The notes under the pieces were generated by a model. The model saw only the letters and a program-made list of their open reading frames with translations, did no database searches and had not been told where the DNA came from. From Closterium sp. NIES-65 (taxonomy: Eukaryota; Streptophyta; Zygnematophyceae; Desmidiales; Closteriaceae): a DNA stretch of 64,000 nt. Positions 52,138 to 63,120 of this stretch are shown piece after piece. The stretch is from positions 1,922,001 to 1,986,000 of the forward strand of contig CANXME010001453.1 of assembly GCA_948144175.1 (NCBI GenBank). The letters are read 5' to 3'. A program made the position numbers and the translations under genes. How positions within the stretch are numbered: position 1 is the stretch's first letter; each line of letters begins with the position of its first letter.

Positions 52138-52640
52138 CGGAGCCCTGGTCTGGAAAGGTGTGCTGCGCCAACTTCCCGCCGACGCTCAAAACAAACGGTG
52201 AGTTGGCGCCAGACGCCGACTGGAAGTCCAGCCCAATGGCGACCTCGTGCTTCGCCGAGCTCTGTATGGTGTCCATGCCGACGTGCGCAAGCCTCGCGTG
52301 CAGCCTGTCTAGTGTTGCCTTCGTCGCCGGGACTATCGTCCGTAGGGCCACCACCTCCGTCGTGGGCATCATTTGCTTGACCGCGCAGGGTTGCAGGTTG
52401 GTGCTAAGGACACGGCCGGTGTAGGACGCCCGACCAAGGACATCCCCCGCTGCCGAGATCAACAACATCTTGTCGCCATCCTCCTGCAACGTCACGCCGT
52501 TCTCCTTTAGCTGGCCGGGCGAGAGCAGGTTCGCTCGCACGCATGAGACGTAGAGCACATCGGGGATGAGCAGCTGCTCCTCGGCCTCCCCTAGCGGAGC
52601 GACAGTGCCGCGGCTCTGAACCTCCTACAGTGCCCCATTG
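52138..52640 (-). pseudogene. Copia P protease end and GAG-pre-integrase, cut by copia Q
   Basis: Minus strand: EEQLLIPDVLYVSCVRANLL then SPGQLKENGVTLQ (protease C-terminal signature LxDVLYVPxxxxNLLSxxQL), and LHARLAHVGMDTIQSSAKHE (zinc region). The coding sequence ends at 52640, where the copia Q 3' LTR begins. The upstream protease and gag of P should lie beyond Q. Confidence 0.8.
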
Positions 52641-52781
52641 TGTCAGAAGACTAAGCGATAATGATTGATACAAGCGAGAATGAACAGAAAGTTGGTACAA
52701 GTACTAACCCTAATTGGGTTGTACCCCATATGGGCTACCCCACTACAGCCTACACAACACACACAACATAATAGTTTGACA
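52641..52781 (-). repeat. Copia Q 3' LTR
   Basis: Minus strand TGTCAAACTATTATGTTG to GTCTTCTGACA, 141 bp, containing GTGTAGGCTGTAGTGGGGTA. It is preceded on the minus strand by the polypurine tract TATGGGGGTG. The outer flank CATTG (52636-52640) is the candidate TSD; no partner is resolved. Confidence 0.82.
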
Positions 52782-53007
52782 CACCCCCATAGGCAAAGTG
52801 GGGGAGAACAAGGGGTCACAAGACCAGTCAAGAAAAGCAAAGCAAGCTCAGGGTGGATCACGAAGTCACAACACACCCTGAGCACAAGCAAATGGCCACA
52901 AGGCCAGTCATGCTGATTTATGTAAATTGGAACAAGCACTACAGTGATCACAACCTAGCAAGTGTAAGCATGCAGGTATAAGTATAAAGATCACAGTACA
53001 AGCAAAG

Positions 53008-53640
53008 TCACGAAGTGAGCAAGTAAGGCAAAGTAGGCACCAGGCCTAAAATAGTACAGAAACGCTGATGATCACCACGCTTAAGTGCCTTGGTGAATAT
53101 ATCAGTAGTGTTGGCCCGAGTGGCCCGTAAGCAAGATGAAGCTGACCACACTACTGCAACTCTCGAGCAAGGAAGTAACGCAAAGCGATGTGCTTCGTCC
53201 TGTGCTCCAGTCTGTGCTCCTGACACAAGCCAATCATGGCCTTCTTGTCTACGTACTAGAGGAGAACTAGGCCGCTCTCCCAAGTCAGTCAGCAGGTAGG
53301 TAAGCCAGCGTAACTCCTGTGCAGCCATGGCCCCTACGTAGATGTCAGCCTTACAGTTAGAACTAATAATAGAAGACGAGCGGCTTGACTGCCAAGAAAA
53401 TGAACCGGAGCCAGGGCTGAAGGTGTAACCATGTGACGACCGCTGCGTAGCCAAGTCGTCAACCAAAGACGCGTCTGCGTGACCAGTGAGAACAACTTGA
53501 CCCCTTCCTCCAAGCACGAGCCCCATGCCCGACGTACTACATAAGTAGCACAACACCCTCTTAGCGGCCTCCCAGTGCTCAGATCAGTGTCTCCCAGGCG
53601 CAACGTAGCTTGCCAGGATGCTAAGAGGGTAGGCAAGGTC
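53008..53640 (-). pseudogene. Copia Q RNase H
   Basis: Minus strand: LCSTSGMGLVLGGRGQVVLT, GHADASLVDDLATQRSSHGY, SNCKADIYVGAMAAQELRWL (the catalytic Glu is Asp in KADIY), then ATRANTTDIFTKALKRGDHQ. Several frameshifts, including one that removes the YVDNK motif. Confidence 0.83.
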
Positions 53641-54470
53641 AGGTCAAGTGCAGGTCATCAGGTACATGAGGCAGCCCACAAGCTCTGGATACGGGCCACT
53701 CGGCTCTACGGACTCGTTCGAAGGTGAAGCTGAGAGCGATTGATTGGTAGGCAGAGGAGTGGACTGTGGCGAGTAGTGCTGGAAGCGGAAGCGCTGAAGG
53801 ACCTGGTGCACCATGTGTGACTGAGTCAAGGTGATGGTGCGCCGTGCTTTGTCCCGGAGGATCTGCAAGCCAAGATAGCTGCGCAGCTCACCCAGGTCTG
53901 TGCACGTGTGTCTCTTCTGCAGCTCCCACTTCACTAGGGCCAGTGCTTCAGTGTCAGTAGTGGCAAATACCAAGTCGTCGACGTACACGAGGATGTAGAA
54001 TGGCGGCAACAAAGTGTCGGTGCGCACAAACAGCGACGGGTCAGCAATCGAGGAGCAAACCCAAGAGCCGCAAGCGTCGTCCTCAGTGTGTCGTGCCACT
54101 CACGAGGCGCCTGGCGTAGACTGTAGACTGGCTGCCGGAGGCTCCATTGGGTACCTGCAAGAAACAACCCAGTGAAGCCAGGTGGGCGGCGCAGCCAGAT
54201 CTCTTCGTGCAGGCTGCCCTCTAAGAAAGTTGTGTTGAAGTCAAGAGAGTGAAGCTCGTAGTCACGCTGAGCAGCGACGTGCAGCAGCACCCAAAGAGTG
54301 GTCATCTTCGGGGTAGGGGAGAAGGTTTGGAAGAAGTCAACTCCTTGTCGCTGAGTGAAGCCTCGTGCAACGTAATGAGCCTTGAAGGCAGGCGGAGAAC
54401 CCGGCGGCCGCTTCACCCTGAAAATCCACATGCCATCGACTATGTTCGCCCCAAGAGGGGAGCTGCGTCA
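53641..54470 (-). pseudogene. Copia Q reverse transcriptase
   Basis: Minus strand: MWIFRVKRPPGSPPAFKAHY, VARGFTQRQGVDFFQTFSPT, LHSLDFNTTFLEGSLHEEIW, PVYSLRQAPREWHDTLRTTL. After a shift near 54060 come FYILVYVDDLVFATTDTEAL with the intact catalytic YVDD, and HTCTDLGELRSYLGLQILRD. Two long frames overlap at the shift. Confidence 0.86.
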
Positions 54471-55060
54471 ACATAAGTGTCTGTGGACTTCCAGAATGCC
54501 ATATCTACGTCCATGGCTGTCTGCCAGTGAGAGGAATAGGGACCCGTAATCGCCTCTGCGTAAGTGCGGGGGGTCGGGATGTCCAGTGCATCCGGGTCTC
54601 CCTCATGTGCAAGCAACATAGACACGAGATGAGGTAAAGCAGCTACAAGACACTCAAAGTCCTCTTGCCTGTCCTTAAGGACGTCCGTGCCAAGAGCACA
54701 CTCACCCCCGACGGATGGAGGACAGACAGACTCAGACTCAGCAACAAGGCTAGCGGCGTAGTCAAGACAATAGGCAGCAGCAAAGTCAACAAGCTCAGCA
54801 AGAAGGGCAGACACCGCAGTGGACTCAAACGAAGGGTCAGTGACAACAATGGCTAGAAGACGTGTGATTGTAGGACTGGTAGCACGAACTAAGTCAAACG
54901 TAGGGTCCGAACCGTCAGGAAGAGAGGACGCAGGAAGAGACGGCAAGGGAACTCGCAGTGGAAAAGAGGAAGGACGAAGTGTCATAAGGTGAGTGCCAGG
55001 GACACGAGGAGGACGCGGACGCGGAACACGACGGCCAGTGCGACCAGCGTGAGCAGGCAA
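54471..55060 (-). pseudogene. Copia Q pre-RT region
   Basis: Minus strand frame of about 200 codons: PRVPGTHLMTLRPSSFPLRV, LRATSPT-type VRATSPTITRLLAIVVTDPS, GGECALGTDVLKDRQEDFEC, DALDIPTPRTYAEAITGPYS. It leads into RT. Near-identical in layout to copia L. Confidence 0.82.
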
Positions 55061-56157
55061 GGCAGGGCAAGACGCTGGCTCACAACGCCCTGTAAGGGAG
55101 TCTGTCTGCTCAATGTAAGGAGAAGGACCAGGCAGTGGGGAGGCTGGCTGTAACTGTAGCTGCGACTGGTCAGGCGGTGGACACAGTAGAGGTGGAGTAA
55201 GGTCAGTAGAAGACGGGAGAAGTACCTGGCAAAGTAGTGGAACGAACTACAGTTGCGGCCGCACAGTGCCTCCAGCATCAGAACCGACAACTCTAGCACC
55301 CCAAGCGCCAGCACCTCAGCTCCAGGGTCTCCAGCTCCAGTGCTTGCCGACCACCAGCTCCAGCAGCTCGAGTACCTCCAGTACGAGCATCTCCGGGACT
55401 AGCAGCTCCAGCACCTCTATTGCCAGCAGCACCACGAGCTCCGGCATCTCCAGTACCTGCAGCACGAGCACCTCCAGGACCAGCAGCTCCATCACCTCCG
55501 GTACCTCTAGCTCTAGCAGGACCGCCAGCACCTCCAGCACCCCGAGTACCAGCAGTACCACCAGCTCCGGCAACTCCACTACCTCCAGCATGAGCACCTC
55601 TAGGACCAGCAGCTCCAGCACCTCCAGCTCCAGCAGGACCGCCAGCACCTCCAGGACCAGCAGCTCCAGTGCCTCCAGCTGCAGTGTCTCCAGTTGCGGG
55701 CCCCCCAGCTCCAGCAGCGCCACTCCAAAATCGGGTGCTCCGAGCAAACCACTCGCGCAGGTGCAGTGGAGAGAGAGGCACCCGCCGTGACGAGGCACCC
55801 GTAGGACCTCCAGCAGACACAATACCGCTAGGCTCAGTACCCCCAGACTCAGAGCCCCCAGGTTCCGCACCCTCAACCTCAGCACCCCTAGGCTCCACAC
55901 CCTCTGACTCAACACCTCCAGGCTACGCACACTCAGGCTCAGCACCCCCAGGCACCACACCCTCAGAACCAGCAACCCCAGGCCCAGCGCCCCCAGGCTC
56001 CGCACGCTCAACCCCCAGGCTCCGTACACTCAGGCCCAGCACCCCTAGGCCCCGCACCCGCAGGCTCAGCACCCTCAGACGCAACACCCCGAGCAGCACC
56101 TCCCCAAGTAGCACCAGAATCGACAGCTACCTCGATAGGCTCAGGTAAGGGGAGTGG
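55061..56157 (-). repeat. Copia Q repeat linker, cut by copia R
   Basis: Minus strand: pentapeptide repeats of GAEPGGSESGGTEPSG type (about 55790-56080), LREWFARSTRFW, then long Gly/Ala-rich repeats (55293-55700). Further upstream (minus) PLPLPEPIEVAVDSGA at about 56110-56157 is interrupted by the copia R 3' LTR at 56158. Confidence 0.75.
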
Positions 56158-56294
56158 TGTCACAATGTAAAATTGACTAAAACAGAAAGTACAAACAAGA
56201 TATATGCAAAACCTAGCCCTAGTGCAAGTAGAAAATAACATAAGGGAGAACACCTAAACTAGAACTACACAAACTATAGAATTATAGTTTGACA
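56158..56294 (-). repeat. Copia R 3' LTR
   Basis: Minus strand TGTCAAACTATAATTC to TACATTGTGACA, 137 bp, with polypurine tract TATGGGGGTG before it. It lies inside the copia Q linker. Confidence 0.82.
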
Positions 56295-56510
56295 CACCCC
56301 CATAGTCTAGGTGACGGTAGTCCTGTAGAAACAACAAGAGCAAGGAACGGTCACAAGACCAGTCCACAAGAACAAGACAAATCTCAGGGTGGAGCTCAAA
56401 GTCACCACACACTCCGAGAGCAAACAAGGGGCCACAAGGCCAGTCCACATGCAGGTATATAGCAAGTATAAAGAGATGCAAGAGTACAAGACATGCATGA
56501 CAAGGCATCT

Positions 56511-57313
56511 CTACGTAAGCAAGTGTGGACGGGCAGGCAGAAGGCCAAGCTGGGTGTAGAAACACTGGTGGTCACAAGGCGGCAACGCCTTGGTGAAGAT
56601 ATCTGCCGTGTTGGTCTTAGAGACAACACGTCGAACAAGCGCCTGGCCACGCTGCTGCAACTCACGCGGAAGGAAGTAACGAAGCTGGATGTGCTTCGCC
56701 TTCCCAACTAGTCGAGGCTCCTCACACAACAGGACAGCAGACCTATTGTCGGCGAACAAGAGTGGGGGAGAGCGAGGCCGCTCACCAAGGTCGGTGAGAA
56801 GGAAAGACAGCCAGCGAAGCTCCTGAGCGACCATGGCCACAGCGTACACCTCTGCCTCACAGCTAGAACCGGCAACGGACGACGCCCGAGTCGACCACCA
56901 CGAGACAGCATCTGGCCCGAGGCTAAAGGAGTACCCCTGTGTAGACCGACGCGTCTCCGCGCTGTTGGCCCACAATGAGTCTAACCTGTGAGTGTAACTG
57001 GCTGCTTCCCTCCAAGGACAAGTCCCATGCTTGATGTACTCGCCAGATACTTCGCCACCCTCTTAGCAGACGGACCAGTGGGACGGTGTCTCCCAGGCAC
57101 AACAAAGTGCGCAAGGACGCTAAGAGGGTAAGCTAGATCTGGGCGAGTACAGGTCATCAGGTACATGAGACAACCCACCCGCTCAGGATTCGGACCACTG
57201 GACTCAAATGACTCGTCCGAAGGTGGAGCCGTGAGCCCATGATCCACAGTAAGAGGGGTGAGCTGTACCTTGGAGAACGGGAAGCGAAACCGCGTGAGGA
57301 TCTGCTCGACCAT
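56511..57313 (-). pseudogene. Copia R RNase H
   Basis: Minus strand: FESSGPNPERVGCLMYLMTC, LAYPLSVLAHFVVPGRHRPT, SSMGLVLGGKQPVTLTG, then after a shift near 56980 AETRRSTQGYSFSLGPDAVS, GSSCEAEVYAVAMVAQELRW, LLFADNRSAVLLCEEPRLVG, VSKTNTADIFTKALPPCDHQ. Most catalytic positions are still readable. Confidence 0.85.
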
Positions 57314-58100
57314 ATGCGACTACGTCAACGTAATGGTGCGAGCTGCCTTGTCCCTGGTGATCTGCAGGCCAAGGTAGTGCTGTAGCTCACCAGGGTCAGT
57401 GCAAGTGTGTCTCCTCTGCAGTTCCTCCTTCACGGAGGCCAGCGCGCGTCGATCGGGAGTGGCGAACACCAGGTCCTCGACGTAGACCAGGACAAAGAAC
57501 GGGGTCGAGCGAAGTGTGTCGTGCCACTCACGTGGAGCTTGAAGCAGGCCGTAGACTGGTCGACGCAGCTGCCACTGGGTCCCAGGTGGGAAAGAGCCAG
57601 CAAAGCCAGGTGGGCGACGCAGCCAGATCTGCTCGTGCACGCTCCCTTGAAGGCACGCAATGGAAAAGTCCAAGGAGTGCAACTCGTAGTCGCGCTGGGC
57701 TGCAATATGCAGCAGCACCCAAAGAGTACTCATCTTCGGGGTGGGCGCAAAGGTCAGGAAAAAGTCAACCCCCTCTTGCTGACTGAAGCCTCTCGCCACA
57801 TAGCGCGCCTTGAACACTGGTTGTGATCCAATCGGCCGCTTCACCTTGTAGAGCCATCGGCCACTGACGACGTAAGTGCCTGTGGACCTATAAGATGCCA
57901 TCTCTGCCTCCTCAGCTGCTATCTTGAACGAGGCCCAAGGTCCCGAGACCGCCTCAGCGTGATTGCGAGGGATCGAGATGTCAAGAGCATCTGGATCCCC
58001 CTCAGGAGTATGCAGCATGGCACAGAGATGAGGAACAGCGGCCGCAAGGAAACCAAGCTCAAACTGCCTGTCCTCAAGGACCTCTAGGGGAAAGACAAGA
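57314..58100 (-). pseudogene. Copia R reverse transcriptase with small deletion
   Basis: One long minus-strand frame (57320-58753) includes linker, pre-RT and RT: VLEDRQFELGFLAAAVPHLC, DALDISIPRNHAEAVSGPWA, RSTGTYVVSGRWLYKVKRPI, FKARYVARGFSQQEGVDFFL, LHSLDFSIACLQGSVHEQIW. Then REWHDTLRS jumps to TPFFVLVYVEDLVFATPD: about 27 residues present in copia C are missing, and the catalytic YVDD is YVED. The frame ends at a stop in the TITLTQSH motif (57318 region). Confidence 0.86.
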
Positions 58101-59243
58101 GCACCCCCGGAGGACGGAGAACGAGCAGGGCCACTCACCAAGTGAGCGGCGTAGTCAAGGCGGTGGGAAGAGGCAAAGCTAGCGATAGAGGTAACAAGTG
58201 CTGAGACAGACGACAGGGGTGCAATCGGGTGAGTGACCAGCGTGGACAAAACACAGGAGACAACAGGACGGGAGGCACGAAGGTAGTCAGACAACGGGTC
58301 GTGAAGCACAGTGAGGGACGACTCAGGAGGCTGTGGAAAGACAGGAGGAGGTGGAACACGAGAGTGAAGAACAAGGTGGAACGGACCGTCTGCACGGTAA
58401 CGGCACCGACGACGCTCCGGGGACACATCACGACTGAGGGGAGAACGACGAGTCCACTGGGACGAGGACAGGGACTCAACAGGGGGAACAGGAGGGGACA
58501 GTAGAGGACCACAAACAAAGCGTGCGGGTGCTGGGTCGGGGAGGTCGCGTAGTCGCAGTCGCTGCTGCTCCGCATCCTCTGGCGTCTGCTGCAACGGTAC
58601 TGGCTCCTGCTGCTGCTCCTGTGGCTCCGCCTCTGCCCTCTCCTGCTGCGACTGCAGCTGCACCCGCTTCTGCGACCGGGACTCCTGTGCTACCCTCTCC
58701 TGCTGCGGCCGTGACTCCTCCTCTACTCTCTCCTGCTGGGTCTGTAACTGCACCGACTGCTTCGGGTGGGACTGCTGCTCAACCCTCTCCTGGTGCAGCC
58801 GTGACTGCTCCTCTACTCTCTCCTGCTATGTCTGTGATTGCACCTGCTGCTACGGGCGGGACTCCTGCTCTACCCTCTACTGGTGCGGTCGTGACTCCTC
58901 CTCTACCCTCTCCTGCTGCTGCTGCGGCCGCTGCTGCTGCTGCTGCTGCTGTGCCCTCTCAAACCGCTCACGCTCCTCCCTCTCCAACCTGAGGAGACGC
59001 TGCTCACGGGTCAGGAAACGTACAGTGCGCAGTGTAGGCGCCACAGTGCCAGTGCCTCCAGCTCTAGCACCCCCCGAACCAGCACCTCCACCACCGACAC
59101 CCCCGGGGCCTCCAGTACCTCCCGCAGGAACACCCCCAGGCCCACAACCCCTGCACCCCCAGAGCCGACACCACCAGCTCCTGCAGCCCCAGTACCCTCA
59201 CCTTCCGCAACTGCACCTCCCGCACCCCCAGACACGACAGGGA
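58101..59243 (-). repeat. Copia R linker with Gln/Glu repeat field
   Basis: Minus strand, about 58580-58960: repeats encoding QQERVEEESRPQQERVAQES and RSQ, with codon pattern CAGCAGGAGAGGGTA. A coiled-coil or charged helix is likely. Further upstream (59020-59240) the usual Gly/Ala-rich linker is present. The other copia elements lack the Gln/Glu field. Confidence 0.75.
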
Positions 59244-60290
59244 CTAGACGGTGCGGGGGGGAAGACTATGGAGTGACGTCCGACACACCTGACGGGGCAG
59301 GACGCGAAGGGGGGGGGCTACCGAGGCGACTGGTGGGGGCTCAAGGGTGAGGAACAGCGGGTGGGAAAAGGCCTTAGTACCTCGGTGGGGGCGAATCCTG
59401 TAGTAACAGACAGACTCGTCGAACGTGACGTCCTGAGAAGCGAAGAGCTGGTAGGTGACAGGGTCGTAGAACACCCAGCCGGAGGCGTCCAAAGGGAAGC
59501 CAAGAAAGACGCAGGCACGAGTGCGCGGAGACAACTTGTTCGCGCCAGGGGCGCGAACGTGAGCCAGGGAACCCAGACACGGAAGTCAGCTGCTACGCCC
59601 GAAGAACCTGTCCAAAGGGAGACCGGCGTCACCCGTGGCCGTGCGTCAGTGGGCCACAGGTTCAGCTGGTGCGAGGCGTAGCGGACTGCCTGAGGCCAGA
59701 AGAACTAGGGGGCACCGGCATGGCACATGGAGGTCCAGGCAACCTCCATGACCATGCCGATGCGTTGCTCGGCTACCCCGTTCTGCTGCTGTGAGACTGG
59801 TAGCGTGTAAGACTGGATGATCCCCCGACCCTGACAGAACGTCTCCAGGCGAGTGGAAGAAAACTCACCATACGGTCCGAGTGTAGGTGAGGCCCACACA
59901 GGTCCTGGGCGCCACCCCGCGCTAGTAGCCACGGCTCGAGGACGATAGGTACGTCGGCCTTTTGTCGCAAGGGGAAAACCGTGGTGTAGCGGGAGTAGTT
60001 GTCCACCACAATCAGGAAGGGGAGGGGCCCCAGACGTCCAAGTGCAGGGTCTAGAAGGGAGCCGTGGTGGGGGGAACGAGGAGGAGTGAGGGGCAGCGCG
60101 CTGCCGACCCTCGACGCAAGGAGTGCACAGCGGCGCACGCGAGCGGGGAAGCGATGCAAGCGACTGTGGCAGACCTGAGACCAGACGGTAACGTGCCATC
60201 CTACTAAGACGCGGGAACAACGGGTGACCTAGACGGTGGTGCCAGAGGACCGACGGGTGGGTGAGGGACCGACAGTCACACGACACAGCA
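59244..60290 (-). pseudogene. Copia R integrase
   Basis: Minus strand: VLWHHRLGHPLFPRLSRMAR, CTPCVEGRQRAAPHSSSFPP, FLIVVDNYSRYTTVFPLRQK, then HLHSDRMVSF (second Asp; GGEF altered), PVSQQQNGVAEQRIGMVMEV (Glu), ARTSCLRALVPASFLASLWT and LFASQDVTFDESVCYYRIRP. Frames shift several times. Confidence 0.82.
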
Positions 60291-60339
60291 GCTACCTGAC
60301 CTGACCTGACCTAGTGTGGTGGGACCTAGTGTGTAGTGA

Positions 60340-60670
60340 CTACAGACTAGAGCTCGGCTCGTTGTGAAAAGTGGCCAGAGGGGCCCCAGTGATACCGACT
60401 GTGCAGGAGGCAACACGCTCGTCGACTGGGAAAGTAGTAACTACACCTAGGTCATGGAGGTGACTGACACCCACCAGGTTCCTGGAGAACGAGGGGGTGT
60501 AGTAACCTGTGAGGAACCCAGAGGGAGCCGCCGGACATGGGAGAGTGGTGGTGCTGCGGGCAACTACAGGTCCTACAGATGGGTCAGCCAAGGCAACAGT
60601 GACTGGAGAGCGCAGTGGTGTGAGGTCAGTTAGTCGCGAAAGAAACAGCTGGACGCTCCAGAGTCTAGGG
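60340..60670 (-). pseudogene. Copia R protease
   Basis: Minus strand: FTLDS-type LSFTLDSGASS-like start near 60660, then VALADPSVGPVVARSTTTLP, CPAAPSGFLTGYYTPSFSRN, GVVTTFPVDERVASCTVGIT. A shift (AACTGACCTCACACC, about 60623) separates the DSG region from the rest. Confidence 0.72.
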
Positions 60671-60841
60671 TGAAGGAAAGCTGTGCAGTCTGTGAGGTCG
60701 CACCCGAGCCAGCTGCAAAGGCTGGTAGACTAGTGGTAGCTGCAGCTCCTACACAAAGACCCTTAGAGGCGCCTGGACTGGAAACAACACACGCACCAAG
60801 ACTGGAAACACATGTCTCTACTCGTGCAGCCGGGAACGATC

Positions 60842-61156
60842 CTAGACCAGGTAGGTGAGACTCAACTGGTGCAGCAGTGCGCTGGGGAAGTCCCAGTGAG
60901 GTGTAATAGCGTGAGGACCAATACGCTCACGGTGGAGGTCGTCGAGTCGACGATAGCGGCTAGACACAGAGTGGTCAGGACTCCAATAGGTGGTGCCAGC
61001 ACCAGGGCCTGTCAGGGCCCGGTACCCGCAGGGGCCGACGTCTCGCCCACTGCTAGCTGAGCCACTGCTGGGGGCTCCACCCTTTGGACCCGCAAGTCCC
61101 CACTGCCGGGAGTGCTGCGGCTGGCCCTGCTGCTGTAGAAATCTAGTACACGCCAT
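60842..61156 (-). pseudogene. Copia R reduced Gag
   Basis: ATG at 61154-61156 (minus) opens MACTRFLQQQGQPQHSRQWG, then RDVGPCGYRALTGPGAGTTY, WSPDHSVSSRYRRLDDLHRE and RIGPH. The start and the DVGPC...LDDLH block match copia H (30243 onward), so both share a Gag lacking the N-terminal capsid-type domain. A stop follows TYLV near 60842. Confidence 0.72.
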
Positions 61157-61276
61157 GTGAGCCTATGCTGCTGCTGGTTCTGCTCGGGGCAGCCTAAGCT
61201 GCTGCTGGTGCACTAGGGGCAGCCTAAGCTGCTGATGGTGCGCTGGCGGTAGCCTAAGCTACTGCTCGAGCGCTGG
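61157..61276 (-). repeat. Copia R leader repeats
   Basis: About three units of roughly 35 bp (minus strand CAGCAGCTTAGGCTGCCCC type) directly upstream of the reduced gag. The leader ends abruptly against block F; no 5' LTR of R is seen. Confidence 0.7.
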
Positions 61277-61869
61277 GGCAGACCTGACGCAAACGCAGAC
61301 GCAGCTACCTGAGGAGGCGCAGTAGTTAGTGTGTACAAACTCGACCCAAGCCGACGGGTGAACGTGGCCAGGTGACGGCCAGTCCGGGAGCATGTACAGA
61401 TTGCCACACGCTGTCCTCCAGGGGTGAAGGTATCAACCCATTCATCCTTAAGGACGGCGTTGCTCACCAAGTTCGTAGAGAACGAGGGGAGGTGAAGACC
61501 TGACAGTGGGCCAGACGGAACCACCGAACACAGGAGAACAGTGGAGAAACGTGCAAGAACCAGGCCCATAGAGGGGTCAGCCAAAGAGACTCCAACCAGT
61601 GCTGAGAGTGGTCTGACTATGGTGCTGTCGCAAAAGAAGCAGCGGGAAGCACCTGAGTCAAGCATGAAGGTGTGCAAGGCCTCAGCAGGCGCAGTACTAG
61701 GGAGAGCAAACTCACTAGCACCTGGAGCTGCAACCTCAGTACCTGGGTCAGGCGGTACAAACAGGTAACAGTCACCCTCAGTACCAATAGTCAAAGCATA
61801 CATGCGAGTAAGGATAGCGTCATAGTATAGTGCAAATATATCCACATTGTTCCGAAGCAGCTCTAGCAA
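61277..61869 (-). pseudogene. Block F protease (copia, possibly the 5' part of Q)
   Basis: Minus strand: NNVDIFALYYDAILTRMYAL, EGDCYLFVPPDPGTEVAAPG, TFMLDSGASRCFFCDSTIVR (catalytic DSGA intact), SGLHLPSFSTNLVSNAVLKD, ATFTRRLGSSLYTLTTAPPQ. It is cut at ASAFASG just before the integrase zinc region. Closely similar to copia L. Confidence 0.82.
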
Positions 61870-63120
61870 GCGAGGGAGCTCACTCGCGTCGAGAAACTTG
61901 GGGCGCCAGGCATCGTCAAGATGGGAGAAGCAGCGAGACTGTGTGTGACTAACCTTCCCGCATGTCTGCCAAGCCCGGTCACCTGTGCGAATGACGTACT
62001 GGCAGCGAACACTACCCCCAGATGCCCCATGCTGAGCAAACCACTCATGAAGCTCCTGGGGCGTAGGGGTCTCACGTAGACGCTGCTGATGCAGCCTCTG
62101 ACCACCACCAGAACCTCCCCTCTAACCGGATCCACCCCGACCGCCACCACCACCGCCGCCACCACTCCCACTGCCGCCACCACTGCCGCCGCCACCACTC
62201 CCACTGCCGCCACCACCGCGCCACCAACGCCTCCACTCCCACCACTACTCCCTCCGCCACCACCGCCACCTCCACCGCCTCCACCGCCTCCACCACCGCC
62301 TCCACCGCTGCCACCCCCACCACCCTTGCCTCCCTTGCCCCTGCCGCTGCGGCGCCTCCCACTAGGAGCAAACGCAGCCCCGACCTCCTCGGCACCAAGT
62401 AAGTCAATAGCAGCAGCAAAAACGTAGGAGGGGGCAAGGGGGGAGGGGGAATACCCCTCAAAGAAGGGAGTGCGAGGAGTGCCACGAGCAGCACCTACAG
62501 CGACTATGCTAGCCTCAGCTGCAAGGAGGTGCTTCTCGAGCAGGTCGACAGTGAGGTCCGTGGAGTCCATGGCGAGAAAGAGGTCCCTGACTGCGCTAAG
62601 ACGGTCAGGGAGGCGGGTGACGATGAAGTAGAGAGCGATGTACATGGGGGGGGGGGGGGGTTCTTGACTAGAAATTTGGTGGGAAGCGCGGCGTGGAAGT
62701 GAGCATCACTAGTGCGAAGGTAGGTGACTAGGTCGTCGACTGTGGCAAAGGCGGACAGCTCGGGAAAAAGGTAGGGCAGTATAAGGCGGCCGAGAGCAGC
62801 AGTGGCAGGGGAGGAGAAACAAGCAACTACAGGTCGTACTGGGCTTTAGCAGTCTTGTGCTAGCCAAAGTGAGCGCGCTCGGCTAACGGTAGGTGGTTGC
62901 AAATGACTAGGCGAGCAGCAGTGTCACAGGTAAGCCACCGTGAGCGGGTCGCACTGTTAGCTGTGTCGGGAGGGGCAAGAGGGGCTCCAGACGTGTGGTC
63001 AAACAACAAAACGCCATCTCAGGAATCGCTCAGTAGGAACAGCTGTAAGTCATCGAGCCACGTATCGAACTGGATCAGACGGCCCTCAGGATCGAATGTG
63101 AGGACGGTGAGAGTAGCCAT
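61870..63120 (-). pseudogene. Block F Gag
   Basis: Minus strand start at 63118-63120 (MATLTVLTFDPEGRLIQFDT). The copia L-type Gag domain is broken by shifts near 62820 and at the poly-G run 62646-62660. Then MYIALYFIVTRLPDRLSAVR, LTVDLLEKHLLAAEASIVAV, a long Gly tract (62130-62340) and the C-terminal CQYVIRT, AWQTCGKVSHTQ-like and SRLDDAW-like segment. Confidence 0.82.
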
